DNA of 44,228 nt, taken from positions 1-44,228 of the forward strand of contig JBAZGG010000010.1 of assembly GCA_041653015.1 (NCBI GenBank), given 5' to 3'. The notes under the pieces are model-generated. The model worked only from the letters and a program-made list of their open reading frames with translations. It did no database searches and was not told the origin of the DNA. The translations under genes and the position numbers were made by a program. Every line of letters begins with the position of its first letter. Within the stretch, counting starts at the first letter, position 1. This document shows, piece after piece, positions 1-8,805 of the stretch. Origin of the DNA: JBAZGG01 sp041653015 (GTDB lineage Bacteria > Bacillota_I > Bacilli_A > RFN20 > CAG-826).

Positions 1-314
1 TCGTTGACTTGGCAAAAGGGCATCTCGCGTCCTTAAAAGTAATTAAAGACAAGTCGGGGTTAAAGATTTATAATCTTGGCACCGGAAGAGGAACATCAGT
101 TTTCGAACTTGTCAAGGCGTTTGAAAAGGTAAATAATATTAGAATTTCTTATGTCGTTGGACCGCGAAGAGATGGCGACATCGATGCAAACTACGCGAAT
201 TGCGATAAGGCCTTAAAAGAGATTAATTGGAAAGCAAATCTATCAATTGAAGATTGTTGCCGAGATGCTTGGAATTGGCAAAAGCGCAATCCTTATGGTT
301 ATGGAAGACAATAA
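1..314 (+). CDS. galE: UDP-glucose 4-epimerase (GalE-like), C-terminal part
   Basis: The reading frame is open from the first base, so the gene starts before the window; about 103 C-terminal residues are present. The sequence VDLAKGHLASL followed by YNLGTGRGTSVFELVKAFEK is the hallmark C-terminal half of GalE, which interconverts UDP-glucose and UDP-galactose (or the N-acetyl forms) in the cytoplasm. The later GDGDIDANYANCDKA-type segment (here RRDGDIDANYANCDKA) also fits. The NAD-binding domain and the Tyr-Lys catalytic pair lie outside the window. It ends five bases before the preferred start of the flippase gene, so the two are probably co-transcribed, supplying a galactose-type precursor to the polysaccharide. 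Confidence 0.9.
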   Translation, partial: VDLAKGHLASLKVIKDKSGLKIYNLGTGRGTSVFELVKAFEKVNNIRISYVVGPRRDGDIDANYANCDKALKEINWKANLSIEDCCRDAWNWQKRNPYGYGRQ

Positions 315-318
315 TACG

Positions 319-1794
319 ATGGAAAATAACGTAAAAATCGAGCAAAAAACATCGAAATCTATAAAGTGGTCTTTTTTTGGAGAACTAATAGTTAAGTTGA
401 TATCGCCGATCACTAATATGATTTTAGCTCGTTTGTTGGCCCCCGAAGTCTTTGGCGTTATTGCCACCATTAGTATTGTGATTGCTCTTTCAGAATTATT
501 GGCCGACAGCGGGTTTTCGAAAGCGATTGTCCAACAGGATTATGAAACCGAAGAAGATTATTCAAAGAGTACAACCACTGCTTTTTGGACAACATTAGGG
601 ATTTCGCTTCTTATTTTTGTTGTTGTTGCGATATTTCGGAATCCAATAAGTTCGCTTGTGGGAAGCCCTGGATATGGTTTTGCGCTTCTTATCGCTTCGA
701 TTCAAATGCCGATTTATTCACTATCAAGCATCCACCTTTCAATTCTGAGAAGAAAATTTTTATTCAAGAAAATATTTTGGGTTAGGTTTGCATCTGCAGT
801 TGTGCCGTTGGCGTTCGGCACAATTCTGGCGCTTCTTGGGTTTTCTTATTGGTCGTTGATAATCAGCAGTTTGGCTTCAATCACTATCCAGTCTCTCCTT
901 ATCATATTTCTTTCAAGGTGGCGCCCAACATTCTCATTTAGTTACCCCCATCTTAAAAACATGTTTTTGTATAGCTTTCTCAATTTGCTTGAGGCCCTCT
1001 TGGTATGGGTAACGGCTTCAATTGACATTGTAATAATATCTTACTTTTTCGGCGATTCGCTAACTGGAATGTATCGCTTGTCCTCAACGACAGTTCAGGC
1101 CTTGGTTCGACTCGTAACGGCCGTATTTGTTCCCGTGCTTTTTTCTTCGCTTTCGAGACTGAAAAACGACGAACTTGCTTTTAAGCAAATGTTTTCGAAA
1201 TTTCAAAGGATGATCGCTTATATTTTATTTCCAATTGGTGCGGGGGTTTTTTTGTATCGAGAGTTGGCAACATCTCTCTTTTTTGGTGAAGGGTGGGAAC
1301 AAGTTGCACTTGTTGTAGGCTTAAATGGTTTTGTACTATCATTCATCGTGCCCATTAATAATTTGGCGTCAGTGGTTTATTTTGCAAAAGGCAAACCGCT
1401 GTTTTCGATATTTTCGCAGATTATTTATTTGGCGCTTTTGTTAATTGTCTGTTTTGTTGTGCCGAACTATGGCTTTGAAAGTTTTATTATTTTTCGAGGA
1501 TTGTCGCCACTCATATTGGTCATCAGTTCGGTAATATTCTTAAAAATATTTTTTGGAATCGGGATAAAAGAAGAGATAGGGAACATACTGCCCGCTTTGC
1601 TTATAACATCAATTATGTTTGTGGCAGGATTATTATTAAAAAATGTATTTGCGGGTATTTGGTGGGATGCCGTCGTAATCGTTCTATGCATGGCGATATA
1701 TTTTTCTCTTTGCTTTGTCATATTTAGGAAGGATATCAAAATATTGCTTCAATTTCTTTTTAAAAAAGAAGGAAAAGCGGAAAGCGGATTGTGA
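319..1794 (+). CDS. Wzx-like polysaccharide flippase (MOP/PST family)
   Basis: About 491 residues, very hydrophobic, with roughly a dozen predicted membrane helices. The N-terminus (KWSFFGELIVKLISP, then ARLLAPEVFGVIA and SGFSKAIVQQ) is typical of the polysaccharide transporter group of the MOP superfamily (WzxC/TuaB-like), which flips undecaprenyl-linked repeat units across the cytoplasmic membrane. Earlier in-frame ATGs exist at 247 and 301, but 247 lies deep inside the galE frame. The ATG at 319 has a GGAAG about 11 bases upstream and begins a charged cytoplasmic N-terminus, so it is preferred. Substrate specificity cannot be read from the sequence. Confidence 0.88.
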   Translation: MENNVKIEQKTSKSIKWSFFGELIVKLISPITNMILARLLAPEVFGVIATISIVIALSELLADSGFSKAIVQQDYETEEDYSKSTTTAFWTTLGISLLIFVVVAIFRNPISSLVGSPGYGFALLIASIQMPIYSLSSIHLSILRRKFLFKKIFWVRFASAVVPLAFGTILALLGFSYWSLIISSLASITIQSLLIIFLSRWRPTFSFSYPHLKNMFLYSFLNLLEALLVWVTASIDIVIISYFFGDSLTGMYRLSSTTVQALVRLVTAVFVPVLFSSLSRLKNDELAFKQMFSKFQRMIAYILFPIGAGVFLYRELATSLFFGEGWEQVALVVGLNGFVLSFIVPINNLASVVYFAKGKPLFSIFSQIIYLALLLIVCFVVPNYGFESFIIFRGLSPLILVISSVIFLKIFFGIGIKEEIGNILPALLITSIMFVAGLLLKNVFAGIWWDAVVIVLCMAIYFSLCFVIFRKDIKILLQFLFKKEGKAESGL

Positions 1795-1821
1795 TTGTCT
1801 TTATTTGTTTATAAACCATTT

Positions 1822-1827
1822 TATAAT
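1822..1827 (+). promoter_or_regulatory. TATAAT -10 hexamer close to the hydrolase start
   Basis: A perfect TATAAT with no convincing -35. If used, transcription would start near 1834, giving a leader of only about 11 bases that begins at the GGAG ribosome binding site of the hydrolase gene. This is weak evidence, because AT-rich DNA contains many such hexamers. Confidence 0.3.
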
Positions 1828-1844
1828 GGGATATGGAGAAAATT

Positions 1845-2783
1845 ATGAGAGAAAAAGTGAAAATGACTTTAAAAAATGATGAAGCGCTTTTTGGGTATTC
1901 GTGGATAATCGATAAGCCAATCGCAAATGTTTTGGTCATAACCGGCATGGAAGAGTACGCGCTTAGATACGATCATTTTGCATCCTTTCTTAACAATAAT
2001 GGATACAATGTTTACTGCATTGATCACTATGGTCAAGGCGAAAACGCGAATGAACCAGAAGAATTGGGAGTCTGGCCCGTTTCGGGGTTTTCGAAAACCG
2101 TCATAAATACTAATGAATTTGTCGAAAAGCTCCGCGTTTCTGCAATTCCCACATATTTGTTCGGACATTCGATGGGGAGTTTCATCCTTCAAGACTATAT
2201 TCAAAGATACACCGAACACGTCAACAAAGTAATCCTGTGTGGGACGAACGGACCGAATCGCTTTATGGTTGCAATTGGTTTCTTTTTATCCAAGCTAATT
2301 GTTAATAGGAAAAGCCGCAATAAGCCATCTAAACTCTTAAGAAACTTGATGCTAGGTCCTTATACTGCCTCAATCGAAAACCGCAAGACCAAAACCGATT
2401 GGTTGAGCGTAAACGAAGACAATGTGCGTCGTTATAATGAAGATCCAAAGTGCGGCTTCCTGTATGAGTCAAAAAAGAGCTTTTATTTTGAGTTTTTAAA
2501 AGGACTAAATAGTCTTCATAAGCAAAAATTTATGAGAAAAATCAGACGAGACACGTCTATTCTTCTTATCGCAGGCGAGAAAGATCCAGTTGGAAATAAG
2601 TCTAAAGGCGTTTTGAAATTAGCACGGCTATACAAAAGACTAGGCATCAGTGATGTTCAAACGATCATTTATCCTAATATGAGGCACGAGATTTTGAATG
2701 AAACTGACAACGAGCAAGTATACCAAGACGTTTTAAAATTTTTGCAAGAAGAGCACGGGAAAGCGCAGATTATTTTAAAATAG
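1845..2783 (+). CDS. alpha/beta hydrolase (monoglyceride lipase/serine aminopeptidase S33-like)
   Basis: About 312 residues with an alpha/beta hydrolase fold. The nucleophile elbow GHSMGS puts the catalytic Ser near residue 109. LIAGEKDPVGN supplies the usual acid region and MRHEILNE the catalytic His near the C-terminus. The segment YCIDHYGQGENA resembles the DxRGHG region of the Hydrolase_4 (lysophospholipase/monoglyceride lipase) group. There is no signal peptide or membrane helix, so it should act in the cytoplasm. An upstream in-frame ATG at 1833 exists, but GGAG at 1835-1838 favours 1845. Its role in a polysaccharide locus is unclear; deacylation of a lipid or sugar ester is only a guess. 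Confidence 0.75.
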   Translation: MREKVKMTLKNDEALFGYSWIIDKPIANVLVITGMEEYALRYDHFASFLNNNGYNVYCIDHYGQGENANEPEELGVWPVSGFSKTVINTNEFVEKLRVSAIPTYLFGHSMGSFILQDYIQRYTEHVNKVILCGTNGPNRFMVAIGFFLSKLIVNRKSRNKPSKLLRNLMLGPYTASIENRKTKTDWLSVNEDNVRRYNEDPKCGFLYESKKSFYFEFLKGLNSLHKQKFMRKIRRDTSILLIAGEKDPVGNKSKGVLKLARLYKRLGISDVQTIIYPNMRHEILNETDNEQVYQDVLKFLQEEHGKAQIILK

Positions 2784-2919
2784 ATTCTTTTCGTGAAATG
2801 ATAATGATATAAACTTAAATATATGCAAAATCGGTATGCATTTGTTAAAGACATTACCCATCGTTTAATGCTTTGCGTTTAAGTAAATATAAAAAAAATA
2901 AAAAGAAAGTGAGCATCCT

Positions 2920-3693
2920 ATGAAAGTAGTAATTCTAGCCGGCGGTCGGGGCACGCGGATAAGCGAAGAAAGCCATCTAAAACCAAAGCCCATGATTGAA
3001 ATAGGGGGCATGCCTATTTTGTGGCACATCATGAAACTTTATTCCCATTATGGATATAATGAATTCATCATTTGCGCTGGTTATAAGCAAGAATACATAA
3101 AAGAGTATTTTGCAAATTATGCGATATTTCATAGCGATGTGACATTCGATTTTAGCCTCAATGGTCAATTGCAAATTCACTATGATTCTTCAGAACCCTG
3201 GAAAGTCACTGTCGTCGATACCGGATTCGATACGATGACTGGGGGAAGAATCAAAAGAATTCAAAAGTATATTGGCAAAGAGCAATTTTTGGTCACATAT
3301 GGAGACGGTGTTTCAGATGTCAATATTAGTGAACTTGTGAAATACCATAAGGAGCACGGCAAAATAATGACCATCACATCCATACAGCCAGAAGGAAGGT
3401 TTGGTTTTTTGGAATACGATAGTAATAATTTAATCAGTTCCTTTAGAGAGAAAGATAAAAACGATTCGGGATGGATTAACGGCGGATTCATGGTGGTAGG
3501 CCCTGAAATTTTTGATTATATTGACGGCGACGATACGATTTTCGAGCGAAAACCAATTGAATCATTAGCGAGCATTAAGCAAGTTGCCGGCTTTAAACAT
3601 TATGGTTTTTGGCAATGCATGGACACACTGAGAGACAAGGAGAAACTGGATTTATTGTGGTCATCGGGAGAAGCGCCATGGAAAGTTTGGTAG
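2920..3693 (+). CDS. rfbF: glucose-1-phosphate cytidylyltransferase
   Basis: 257 residues, the normal length for RfbF (DdhA). The N-terminal nucleotidyl-transferase signature GGRGTR (residues 8-13) with KPKP (21-24) is present. Later segments (WHIMKLYSHYG, ICAGYKQEYIKEYF, YGDGVSDVNI, GGFMVVGPEIFDYI) match this family closely. It makes CDP-glucose from CTP and glucose-1-phosphate in the cytoplasm. It overlaps the next gene, the CDP-glucose 4,6-dehydratase, by 16 bases, the conventional pairing. About 136 bases of AT-rich DNA precede it, and the start is preceded by GAAAGTGAG, a modest ribosome binding site. Confidence 0.95.
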   Translation: MKVVILAGGRGTRISEESHLKPKPMIEIGGMPILWHIMKLYSHYGYNEFIICAGYKQEYIKEYFANYAIFHSDVTFDFSLNGQLQIHYDSSEPWKVTVVDTGFDTMTGGRIKRIQKYIGKEQFLVTYGDGVSDVNISELVKYHKEHGKIMTITSIQPEGRFGFLEYDSNNLISSFREKDKNDSGWINGGFMVVGPEIFDYIDGDDTIFERKPIESLASIKQVAGFKHYGFWQCMDTLRDKEKLDLLWSSGEAPWKVW

Positions 3694-4751
3694 ACATACT
3701 AAATTTTTACAAAGGGAAAGTAGTTTTAGTTACTGGGCATACTGGTTTTAAGGGCTCTTGGCTGTCAAAAATATTGATCATGGCCGGAGCGAAAGTCGTC
3801 GGTTATTCGTTAGAAGCGCCAACAAACCCAAACCTTTTTACATTACTTGATTTGGAAAAAGAAATGGTATCTATTATCGGAGATATACGTGATTTGTCCA
3901 AATTGTCGAAGGCCTTCGAAATTCATCAGCCAGAAATTGTTTTTCATTTGGCGGCGCAACCCATTGTCAAGAGTTCTTATGAGTTTCCCGTATACACTTA
4001 CGAAGTCAATGTTATGGGAACGGTAAATGTCTGTGAAAATGTTAGAAGGAATTCTTGCGTAAAGTCATTTTTGAACGTTACAACAGATAAAGTATATGAA
4101 AATGAAAACATCATTAATCATCCATTTTTGGAAGAAGAAAAATTGAATGGTCACGATCCTTATAGCAATAGCAAATCCTGCAGTGACATCGTCACAAACG
4201 CCTATTATAAAAGTTTTTTTAAAGACTTAGGCATTGGCATTTCTACAGTGAGGGCCGGCAACGTAATTGGTGGTGGCGATTTTGCCCCTTATCGCATTTT
4301 GCCCGACTGTGCAAGAGCACTGAAGGCTGGAGCAACAATGATTATACGCAATCCAAACTCCACAAGACCATATCAGCATGTTTTAGAGCCCTTATGCTGC
4401 TACCTCGAAATTGCAAAAAAACAATATGAGAGCCAAGAGTATAGTGGCGCGTATAATATTGGACCTGACTCATGTGATTTCGTGACAACGAAAACAATTG
4501 TTGAAATGTTTGCTGCTTATTTTGGAAATGAGTTCAATTATGATATTAAGCCAGATAATGGCCCTTATGAAGCTTCTTTTTTGTCTTTATCCAACACCAA
4601 GATGAAAAAAGTGTTTGGCTGGGAACCGCGAATAGATATACACAAAGCCGTTACCATGACTGCCAAATGGTATGATTTGTTTCGCAATAAAAAGTCTATT
4701 AAGGAAGAAACCGAGAATCAAATAAAGAATTATTTTGAGTTGTCGAATTAG
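3678..4751 (+). CDS. rfbG: CDP-glucose 4,6-dehydratase
   Basis: About 357 residues from the ATG at 3678, which has GGGAGA just upstream. The frame extends 23 codons further, but that region lies inside rfbF. It is an extended short-chain dehydrogenase: GHTGFKG at residues 20-26 binds NAD, TTDKVYENE contains the family TTDK motif, and YSNSK is the YxxxK catalytic pair. It converts CDP-glucose to CDP-4-keto-6-deoxyglucose. No RfbH-type C3 dehydratase is seen in the window. The keto product may therefore be reduced or otherwise modified by another enzyme here, for example the SDR at 11,403, rather than become a 3,6-dideoxyhexose. Confidence 0.95.
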   Translation: MESLVDILNFYKGKVVLVTGHTGFKGSWLSKILIMAGAKVVGYSLEAPTNPNLFTLLDLEKEMVSIIGDIRDLSKLSKAFEIHQPEIVFHLAAQPIVKSSYEFPVYTYEVNVMGTVNVCENVRRNSCVKSFLNVTTDKVYENENIINHPFLEEEKLNGHDPYSNSKSCSDIVTNAYYKSFFKDLGIGISTVRAGNVIGGGDFAPYRILPDCARALKAGATMIIRNPNSTRPYQHVLEPLCCYLEIAKKQYESQEYSGAYNIGPDSCDFVTTKTIVEMFAAYFGNEFNYDIKPDNGPYEASFLSLSNTKMKKVFGWEPRIDIHKAVTMTAKWYDLFRNKKSIKEETENQIKNYFELSN

Positions 4752-5093
4752 TAGTTTATTTGGTACCTCCTTTTTATGAAAGAATCCTAAAATAGGCTTT
4801 ATACGCTTTTGAAAGATTATTTTTCTTTGGAAAGCGCTGCTTAGTTGCATTCTTGAAATCCATTTGCAACAAAGCGACCCATTAATCTGATTAGAGCACT
4901 AATCGCCGATTTACTTTTAGAAGCAATCCGAAAAATTGCATCAATTTTATATAATAAAAAGGCCTTTGTCCATAAATGGGATTTTGAGGCAAAAAACCTT
5001 AACAGACGAAAAAAACCAAAACCTTTTTCGAGCAATGGATTTTATGTATATAATTTATCTGTAATTATGAGAGCAAGAAAAGGATAAAACAGA
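4752..5093 (+). other. intergenic region between rfbG and the ATP-grasp gene
   Basis: 342 bases without a convincing gene. Short frames on the minus strand have no ribosome binding site or recognisable sequence. Near the right end, TATAAT at 5049-5054 and AAAAGGA before the next start suggest that the downstream gene has its own promoter. No clear terminator hairpin was found. Confidence 0.5.
5049..5054 (+). promoter_or_regulatory. candidate -10 (TATAAT) of the TupA-like gene
   Basis: Perfect TATAAT about 40 bases before the start codon at 5094. The best -35 at a 17-base spacing (TTTCGA, 5026-5031) is poor. Confidence 0.4.
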
Positions 5094-6011
5094 ATGAGAA
5101 AAAGAAACATATTATTGAGAGGTTTAAACTACCTAGCATCACGGTTTTTTTGGTTTAGAATGAAGTTTGTTTCAAAGAACGACCACAAATATTTAGTTAT
5201 GCTTTATAAGCATTTTTTTGGATATATTCCTGATATAGAAAATCCGCAAACATACAACGAAAAGCTTCTTTGGCTTAAACTTTATTGGCGGGATGAAAGA
5301 TGCTACAAAATTGCCGATAAGTATGAGGTAAGGGGATATGTTGGTGATGCCGGCTTAGGCGACATCCTGATCCCCCTGTATGGCGTATATAACTCGGTTG
5401 AAGAAATACGTCTGGATGAATTGCCGAAGGAATTTATCATTAAAACCACCCACGATAGTGGAGGCACCTACATAGTTAAAGACAAAACCAATTGCATGCA
5501 AATTAGAAATGCTGTCAAACATATCAAACGCTCACTCAAGAATGGAGTTTATAATCGAACAAAAGAATGGGTTTACGATAAAATTACACCAAGAATAATT
5601 GTAGAGCAGCTCCTTCATGATGACTTGAACGAATCAATCATTGATTACAAAATATTTTGTTTCAATGGGAAAGCAAAATTTCTCTATGTCGCCACTGATA
5701 GAAGCACCGATGTAAAATTTGATTTTTTCGATTTGGATTGGAATTGGATGAATTTAACTAACGGTCACAATAATAATGTCAACCATCCAAAGAAACCGCG
5801 GAATTTTGATCGGATGATTGAGATAGCAGAGATTTTGAGCAGCAACTTCCCTCACGTGAGGGTTGATTTATACAATCTTGATGGGAAAATATTTTTTGGA
5901 GAAATGACGTTTTTCCACTTTGGAGGGATTGTGAAGTTTGTGCCTCGAACGTTTGATTATGACTTCGGCAAATATATCGAGATAGATAAGATATCCACAC
6001 CAAAAAAGTAG
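5094..6011 (+). CDS. TupA-like ATP-grasp protein (putative polysaccharide amidoligase/modifier)
   Basis: 305 residues. The N-terminal stretch NPQTYNEKLLWLKLYWRD and IADKYEVRGYV, followed by EFIIKTTHDSGG, VEQLL and DYKIFCFNGK, is characteristic of the ATPgrasp_TupA family, named after a teichuronopeptide biosynthesis protein and common in capsule and exopolysaccharide loci. Late segments VRVDLYNLDGKIFFGEMTF fit the metal-binding end of the ATP-grasp core. The family is presumed to attach amino-acid or similar groups to acidic sugars using ATP; the substrate here is unknown. UDP-glucuronate/galacturonate genes in the same locus would supply carboxyl groups. It is flanked by gaps of more than 300 bases and is probably monocistronic. 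Confidence 0.8.
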   Translation: MRKRNILLRGLNYLASRFFWFRMKFVSKNDHKYLVMLYKHFFGYIPDIENPQTYNEKLLWLKLYWRDERCYKIADKYEVRGYVGDAGLGDILIPLYGVYNSVEEIRLDELPKEFIIKTTHDSGGTYIVKDKTNCMQIRNAVKHIKRSLKNGVYNRTKEWVYDKITPRIIVEQLLHDDLNESIIDYKIFCFNGKAKFLYVATDRSTDVKFDFFDLDWNWMNLTNGHNNNVNHPKKPRNFDRMIEIAEILSSNFPHVRVDLYNLDGKIFFGEMTFFHFGGIVKFVPRTFDYDFGKYIEIDKISTPKK

Positions 6012-6337
6012 CGAGGGCTATTGCTTCAGGACGCGTTAACACACTTTCAGCATTATATAATCCCTTCTTCAGGAAGAGAAAGTTGATGAGTATTAGCGGA
6101 ATGTGCTTATGCTTTAACAAACTAGCATATAATATATGAAATGTTTTATAGGTGTATGATTATTAAGTGAGTTAGTATAGAATAATTACGCATCATCAAC
6201 ACACGTTAATTATTACTTATTTCTAAATGTTGAATACTAGGATTGCCAGCAAAGAAACATATTTACTAAGTGTTGTGGAGTCTAAAAATACGAATGCCTA
6301 ATCCAAGGCGCGCATTAAACGCCGACAAGATACTATT
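6012..6337 (+). other. intergenic region before the permease-like gene
   Basis: 326 AT-rich bases with no credible coding frame. TATAAT occurs at 6056-6061 and again at 6126-6131 without matching -35 elements. A small CTTC/GAAG hairpin follows the first. No terminator was identified. Confidence 0.4.
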
Positions 6338-7528
6338 ATGATCAAGAATTTTATCAAAAAATTGAAGTCGCTTAAACCTCTTAATCGGAGGATTTTGGTC
6401 GCATCCTCCTTGTTTTTTTCATTCTCTCTCTTGTTCCCTGCCGGATCGTTCTCTGCCTCAGCCCATATTGAAGCTTCTGCCGAGTATTTTAGCGAGATAT
6501 CTCAAAACCATACCAGAGACGGTCTTTACTCTTATTTATTGGTTGAGGCACGCACAAATAGCGACTCATTGCTTCCTTCAACATACGGTGAGTACATTTA
6601 CTGGAACAATGTTTTTAACGCTACGAAAGATGTTTTTTTTGGTGTTGTAAATGGAAACAAAGAAAACGAATGCTATTTTTCTGATTTCGTTAATCAAGAA
6701 CCTCTAACCTTTGTATATGCGAACGTTTTTTCAAATAAAGCCAACGGAGAGTATTGGAAACACGAATACTATGACTTTGATTTAATGTTTTCTGGCTCTC
6801 ATTCAGCGAACAACTATTATAGTTTCTGCTATTTAACACAATCACAGGCAAATTCAATACTCAACAAGGAAGACCCTACCAAAGAAGAGTATCAAAATCT
6901 TATCGGAACGCCTGTTTCCATTACGATGAACGGAATCGAATATCAATGGGCAATTGCAAACATTATATTGGAAACAACCAACGCCGTTGAAGTATGTAAT
7001 AGTCTTTTTGGCAATTTTGTTTTAGGCCATACTAAGTATCCTGAGAATTTTATTAAACAGAACTGTTATGTTTTTAACAAATATATATATCAAAACTATT
7101 ACAAATTGAATTACCTTAAGTCAGCTTATAGCCCTGCCTCAAACGTTTTCCTTTTTGGATCAAGTAATTATGATGGCGAGGCAAATATTGAAAGCCAAAA
7201 TATTATCGATATGATATTTGGGGAAGGCATTAGTTCAACCTTGATAATGGCGGTGCTATTGTCATTCTCGTTTCTCTTGTTTTTGTTATCTTTTTGTTTG
7301 CTTTTTATGTATGAAATTTTCAACAAGAAGAAGGAAGTCGTTCTTCTACTAATTATCATTTTTTCTCCATTTATTATTTTCAAAGGTCTTTATACGCTTT
7401 TTAACAATGTCCTTCTCTTTTCTTATCAAGCCTTGCTTTTTTACCTTGTGTTATTGATCGTTCTCATTCTCTTTTATCTTTTCTGGGCGCTTTGGTTTAA
7501 CAATGGGGTTCGCCAAAAAAATGGTTAG
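6338..7528 (+). CDS. FtsX/MacB-permease-like membrane protein of unknown function
   Basis: 396 residues that I do not recognise at sequence level. The visible layout is a basic N-terminus, one membrane helix or signal anchor (about residues 19-42), a roughly 245-residue extracytoplasmic region, then three strongly hydrophobic helices (about 296-325, 331-355, 360-390). One helix, a large outer domain and three helices is the topology of MacB/FtsX-type ABC permeases, and segments such as LIGTPVSITMNGIEYQW resemble their outer core domain. No ATPase partner is adjacent. The start lacks an obvious ribosome binding site. Its 3' end overlaps the polymerase gene by 26 bases, implying coupled expression and possibly a partnership in polymer assembly or export. 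Confidence 0.55.
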   Translation: MIKNFIKKLKSLKPLNRRILVASSLFFSFSLLFPAGSFSASAHIEASAEYFSEISQNHTRDGLYSYLLVEARTNSDSLLPSTYGEYIYWNNVFNATKDVFFGVVNGNKENECYFSDFVNQEPLTFVYANVFSNKANGEYWKHEYYDFDLMFSGSHSANNYYSFCYLTQSQANSILNKEDPTKEEYQNLIGTPVSITMNGIEYQWAIANIILETTNAVEVCNSLFGNFVLGHTKYPENFIKQNCYVFNKYIYQNYYKLNYLKSAYSPASNVFLFGSSNYDGEANIESQNIIDMIFGEGISSTLIMAVLLSFSFLLFLLSFCLLFMYEIFNKKKEVVLLLIIIFSPFIIFKGLYTLFNNVLLFSYQALLFYLVLLIVLILFYLFWALWFNNGVRQKNG

Positions 7529-8759
7529 CCTATATAAGAAATTAAAAAAATCACCTGTTGCAAAAAAAGTATTTTTCATATGCGTTTGCATTTTTTTAAC
7601 CGCCTACTTATTTTCAATACCGGCTTTTAGCAACAGGAGACCATTAAATGCTTTTTCATACGTATTGTTTGCATTACTGGCGGTTTTTGTCTTTTGTTAT
7701 TTGCTTTTATACGGCTCTTTAAGAATGGATTATCGTTTCGCTTTTATTCCACTTTTTGCAGTGTTCGCTTTGATTGGCACAATTTTCTATTCACATCAAT
7801 TTAGAAATTGGCTTACTTTGTTTTTGCTAGCACTGACATATGTTGTGTTTTTGTATTCGTTTAGATGCCTAAACAATACGAAATTAGTCCTAATGTTGAC
7901 CTTTATATCTTTTTCTTTATTTGGCTTATACTTCTTCGTTATTTATTATAAAGAAATTTTCGATTTTTCGAATTTGGCCAATGTCAGACTTGGTTCATAT
8001 TTTGACAACGTTAATGGAGTGGGGGGTTATTTTGTAACCATCTTTTTGATATGTTGCTATTTTTTGCTTTTTTCTAAGAAAAAACTAAGGATACTCTTTC
8101 TTGTTCCAACCATCATTTTTGCATTATTTGGTACAACTACTGGGTCAAGGACCTTCCTTCTTACGATAGTCGTCGGATTGTTTACTCTTGTTTTTGCACG
8201 ATATCGAAAGAACAAGCCGCTTCTTTTATCAATAACCATTATCCTCATTGTTTCGATAATCATGCTTTTGTTTCTACCTTTCTTGTCGAACTTGCGAGAT
8301 AGATTGTTCTCTTTTTTTGCGCACATAGAAGGACAGAATATTGATTATTCGACACTCACAAGAGTGTTGTGGCAAAAATACGGTGTTTATTTTGGAGTAA
8401 AACATTTGCTATTTGGAACTGGCGCATATGGGTTTACGACCCTTTCTGGGGTCGGAACATATACTCATGGTAACTTTGCTGAACTTCTATGCAATTTTGG
8501 GGTAATTGGCTTTTGTCTATATTACTCGTTGTTTGCAAATGCATTTAGAGACTCTCGGGAAAGCAATGAAATAGTTAAATATTTGGCATTCTCAATACTT
8601 ATTTCTTATCTATTCAAAGGCATCCTGTCAGTGTACTACTATGATAAGCTCACGGTATTTGAATTGGCATTGTGTATTCACTTGTGCTTGCCAACCCTTG
8701 TGTTGAAGTTTAACGCGAATGCTGCCGGAGTGATTCTTTATCGGCAAATATACGTTTAA
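7503..8759 (+). CDS. Wzy-like O-antigen/capsule polymerase (O-antigen ligase superfamily)
   Basis: 418 residues with about ten membrane helices. GTTTGSRTFLLT resembles the SRT signature of Wzy/WaaL-type proteins. THGNFAELLCNFGVIGF, in a long outer loop just before a helix, resembles the conserved H-N-x-x-L...G-x-x-G region of the Wzy_C domain. The expected role is linking lipid-linked repeat units on the outer face of the membrane. It overlaps the preceding membrane protein by 26 bases. An alternative start at 7521 has GGGG upstream, so the first six residues are uncertain. A second, larger member lies at 31,929, so two polymers or a ligase/polymerase split are possible. Confidence 0.75.
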   Translation: MGFAKKMVSLYKKLKKSPVAKKVFFICVCIFLTAYLFSIPAFSNRRPLNAFSYVLFALLAVFVFCYLLLYGSLRMDYRFAFIPLFAVFALIGTIFYSHQFRNWLTLFLLALTYVVFLYSFRCLNNTKLVLMLTFISFSLFGLYFFVIYYKEIFDFSNLANVRLGSYFDNVNGVGGYFVTIFLICCYFLLFSKKKLRILFLVPTIIFALFGTTTGSRTFLLTIVVGLFTLVFARYRKNKPLLLSITIILIVSIIMLLFLPFLSNLRDRLFSFFAHIEGQNIDYSTLTRVLWQKYGVYFGVKHLLFGTGAYGFTTLSGVGTYTHGNFAELLCNFGVIGFCLYYSLFANAFRDSRESNEIVKYLAFSILISYLFKGILSVYYYDKLTVFELALCIHLCLPTLVLKFNANAAGVILYRQIYV

Positions 8760-8805
8760 GTTGCCTATTTTAAATCTCATATCATAATATGGAAAAGGTA
8801 ATAAT

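Noticed and set aside
247..318. N-terminal extension of the flippase into the galE frame
   Set aside because: The extra residues are encoded inside the galE 3' end and add no family feature; GGAAG supports ATG 319.
3609..3677. N-terminal extension of rfbG
   Set aside because: It lies entirely within rfbF coding sequence, and the CDP-glucose 4,6-dehydratase family starts at about the ATG at 3678.
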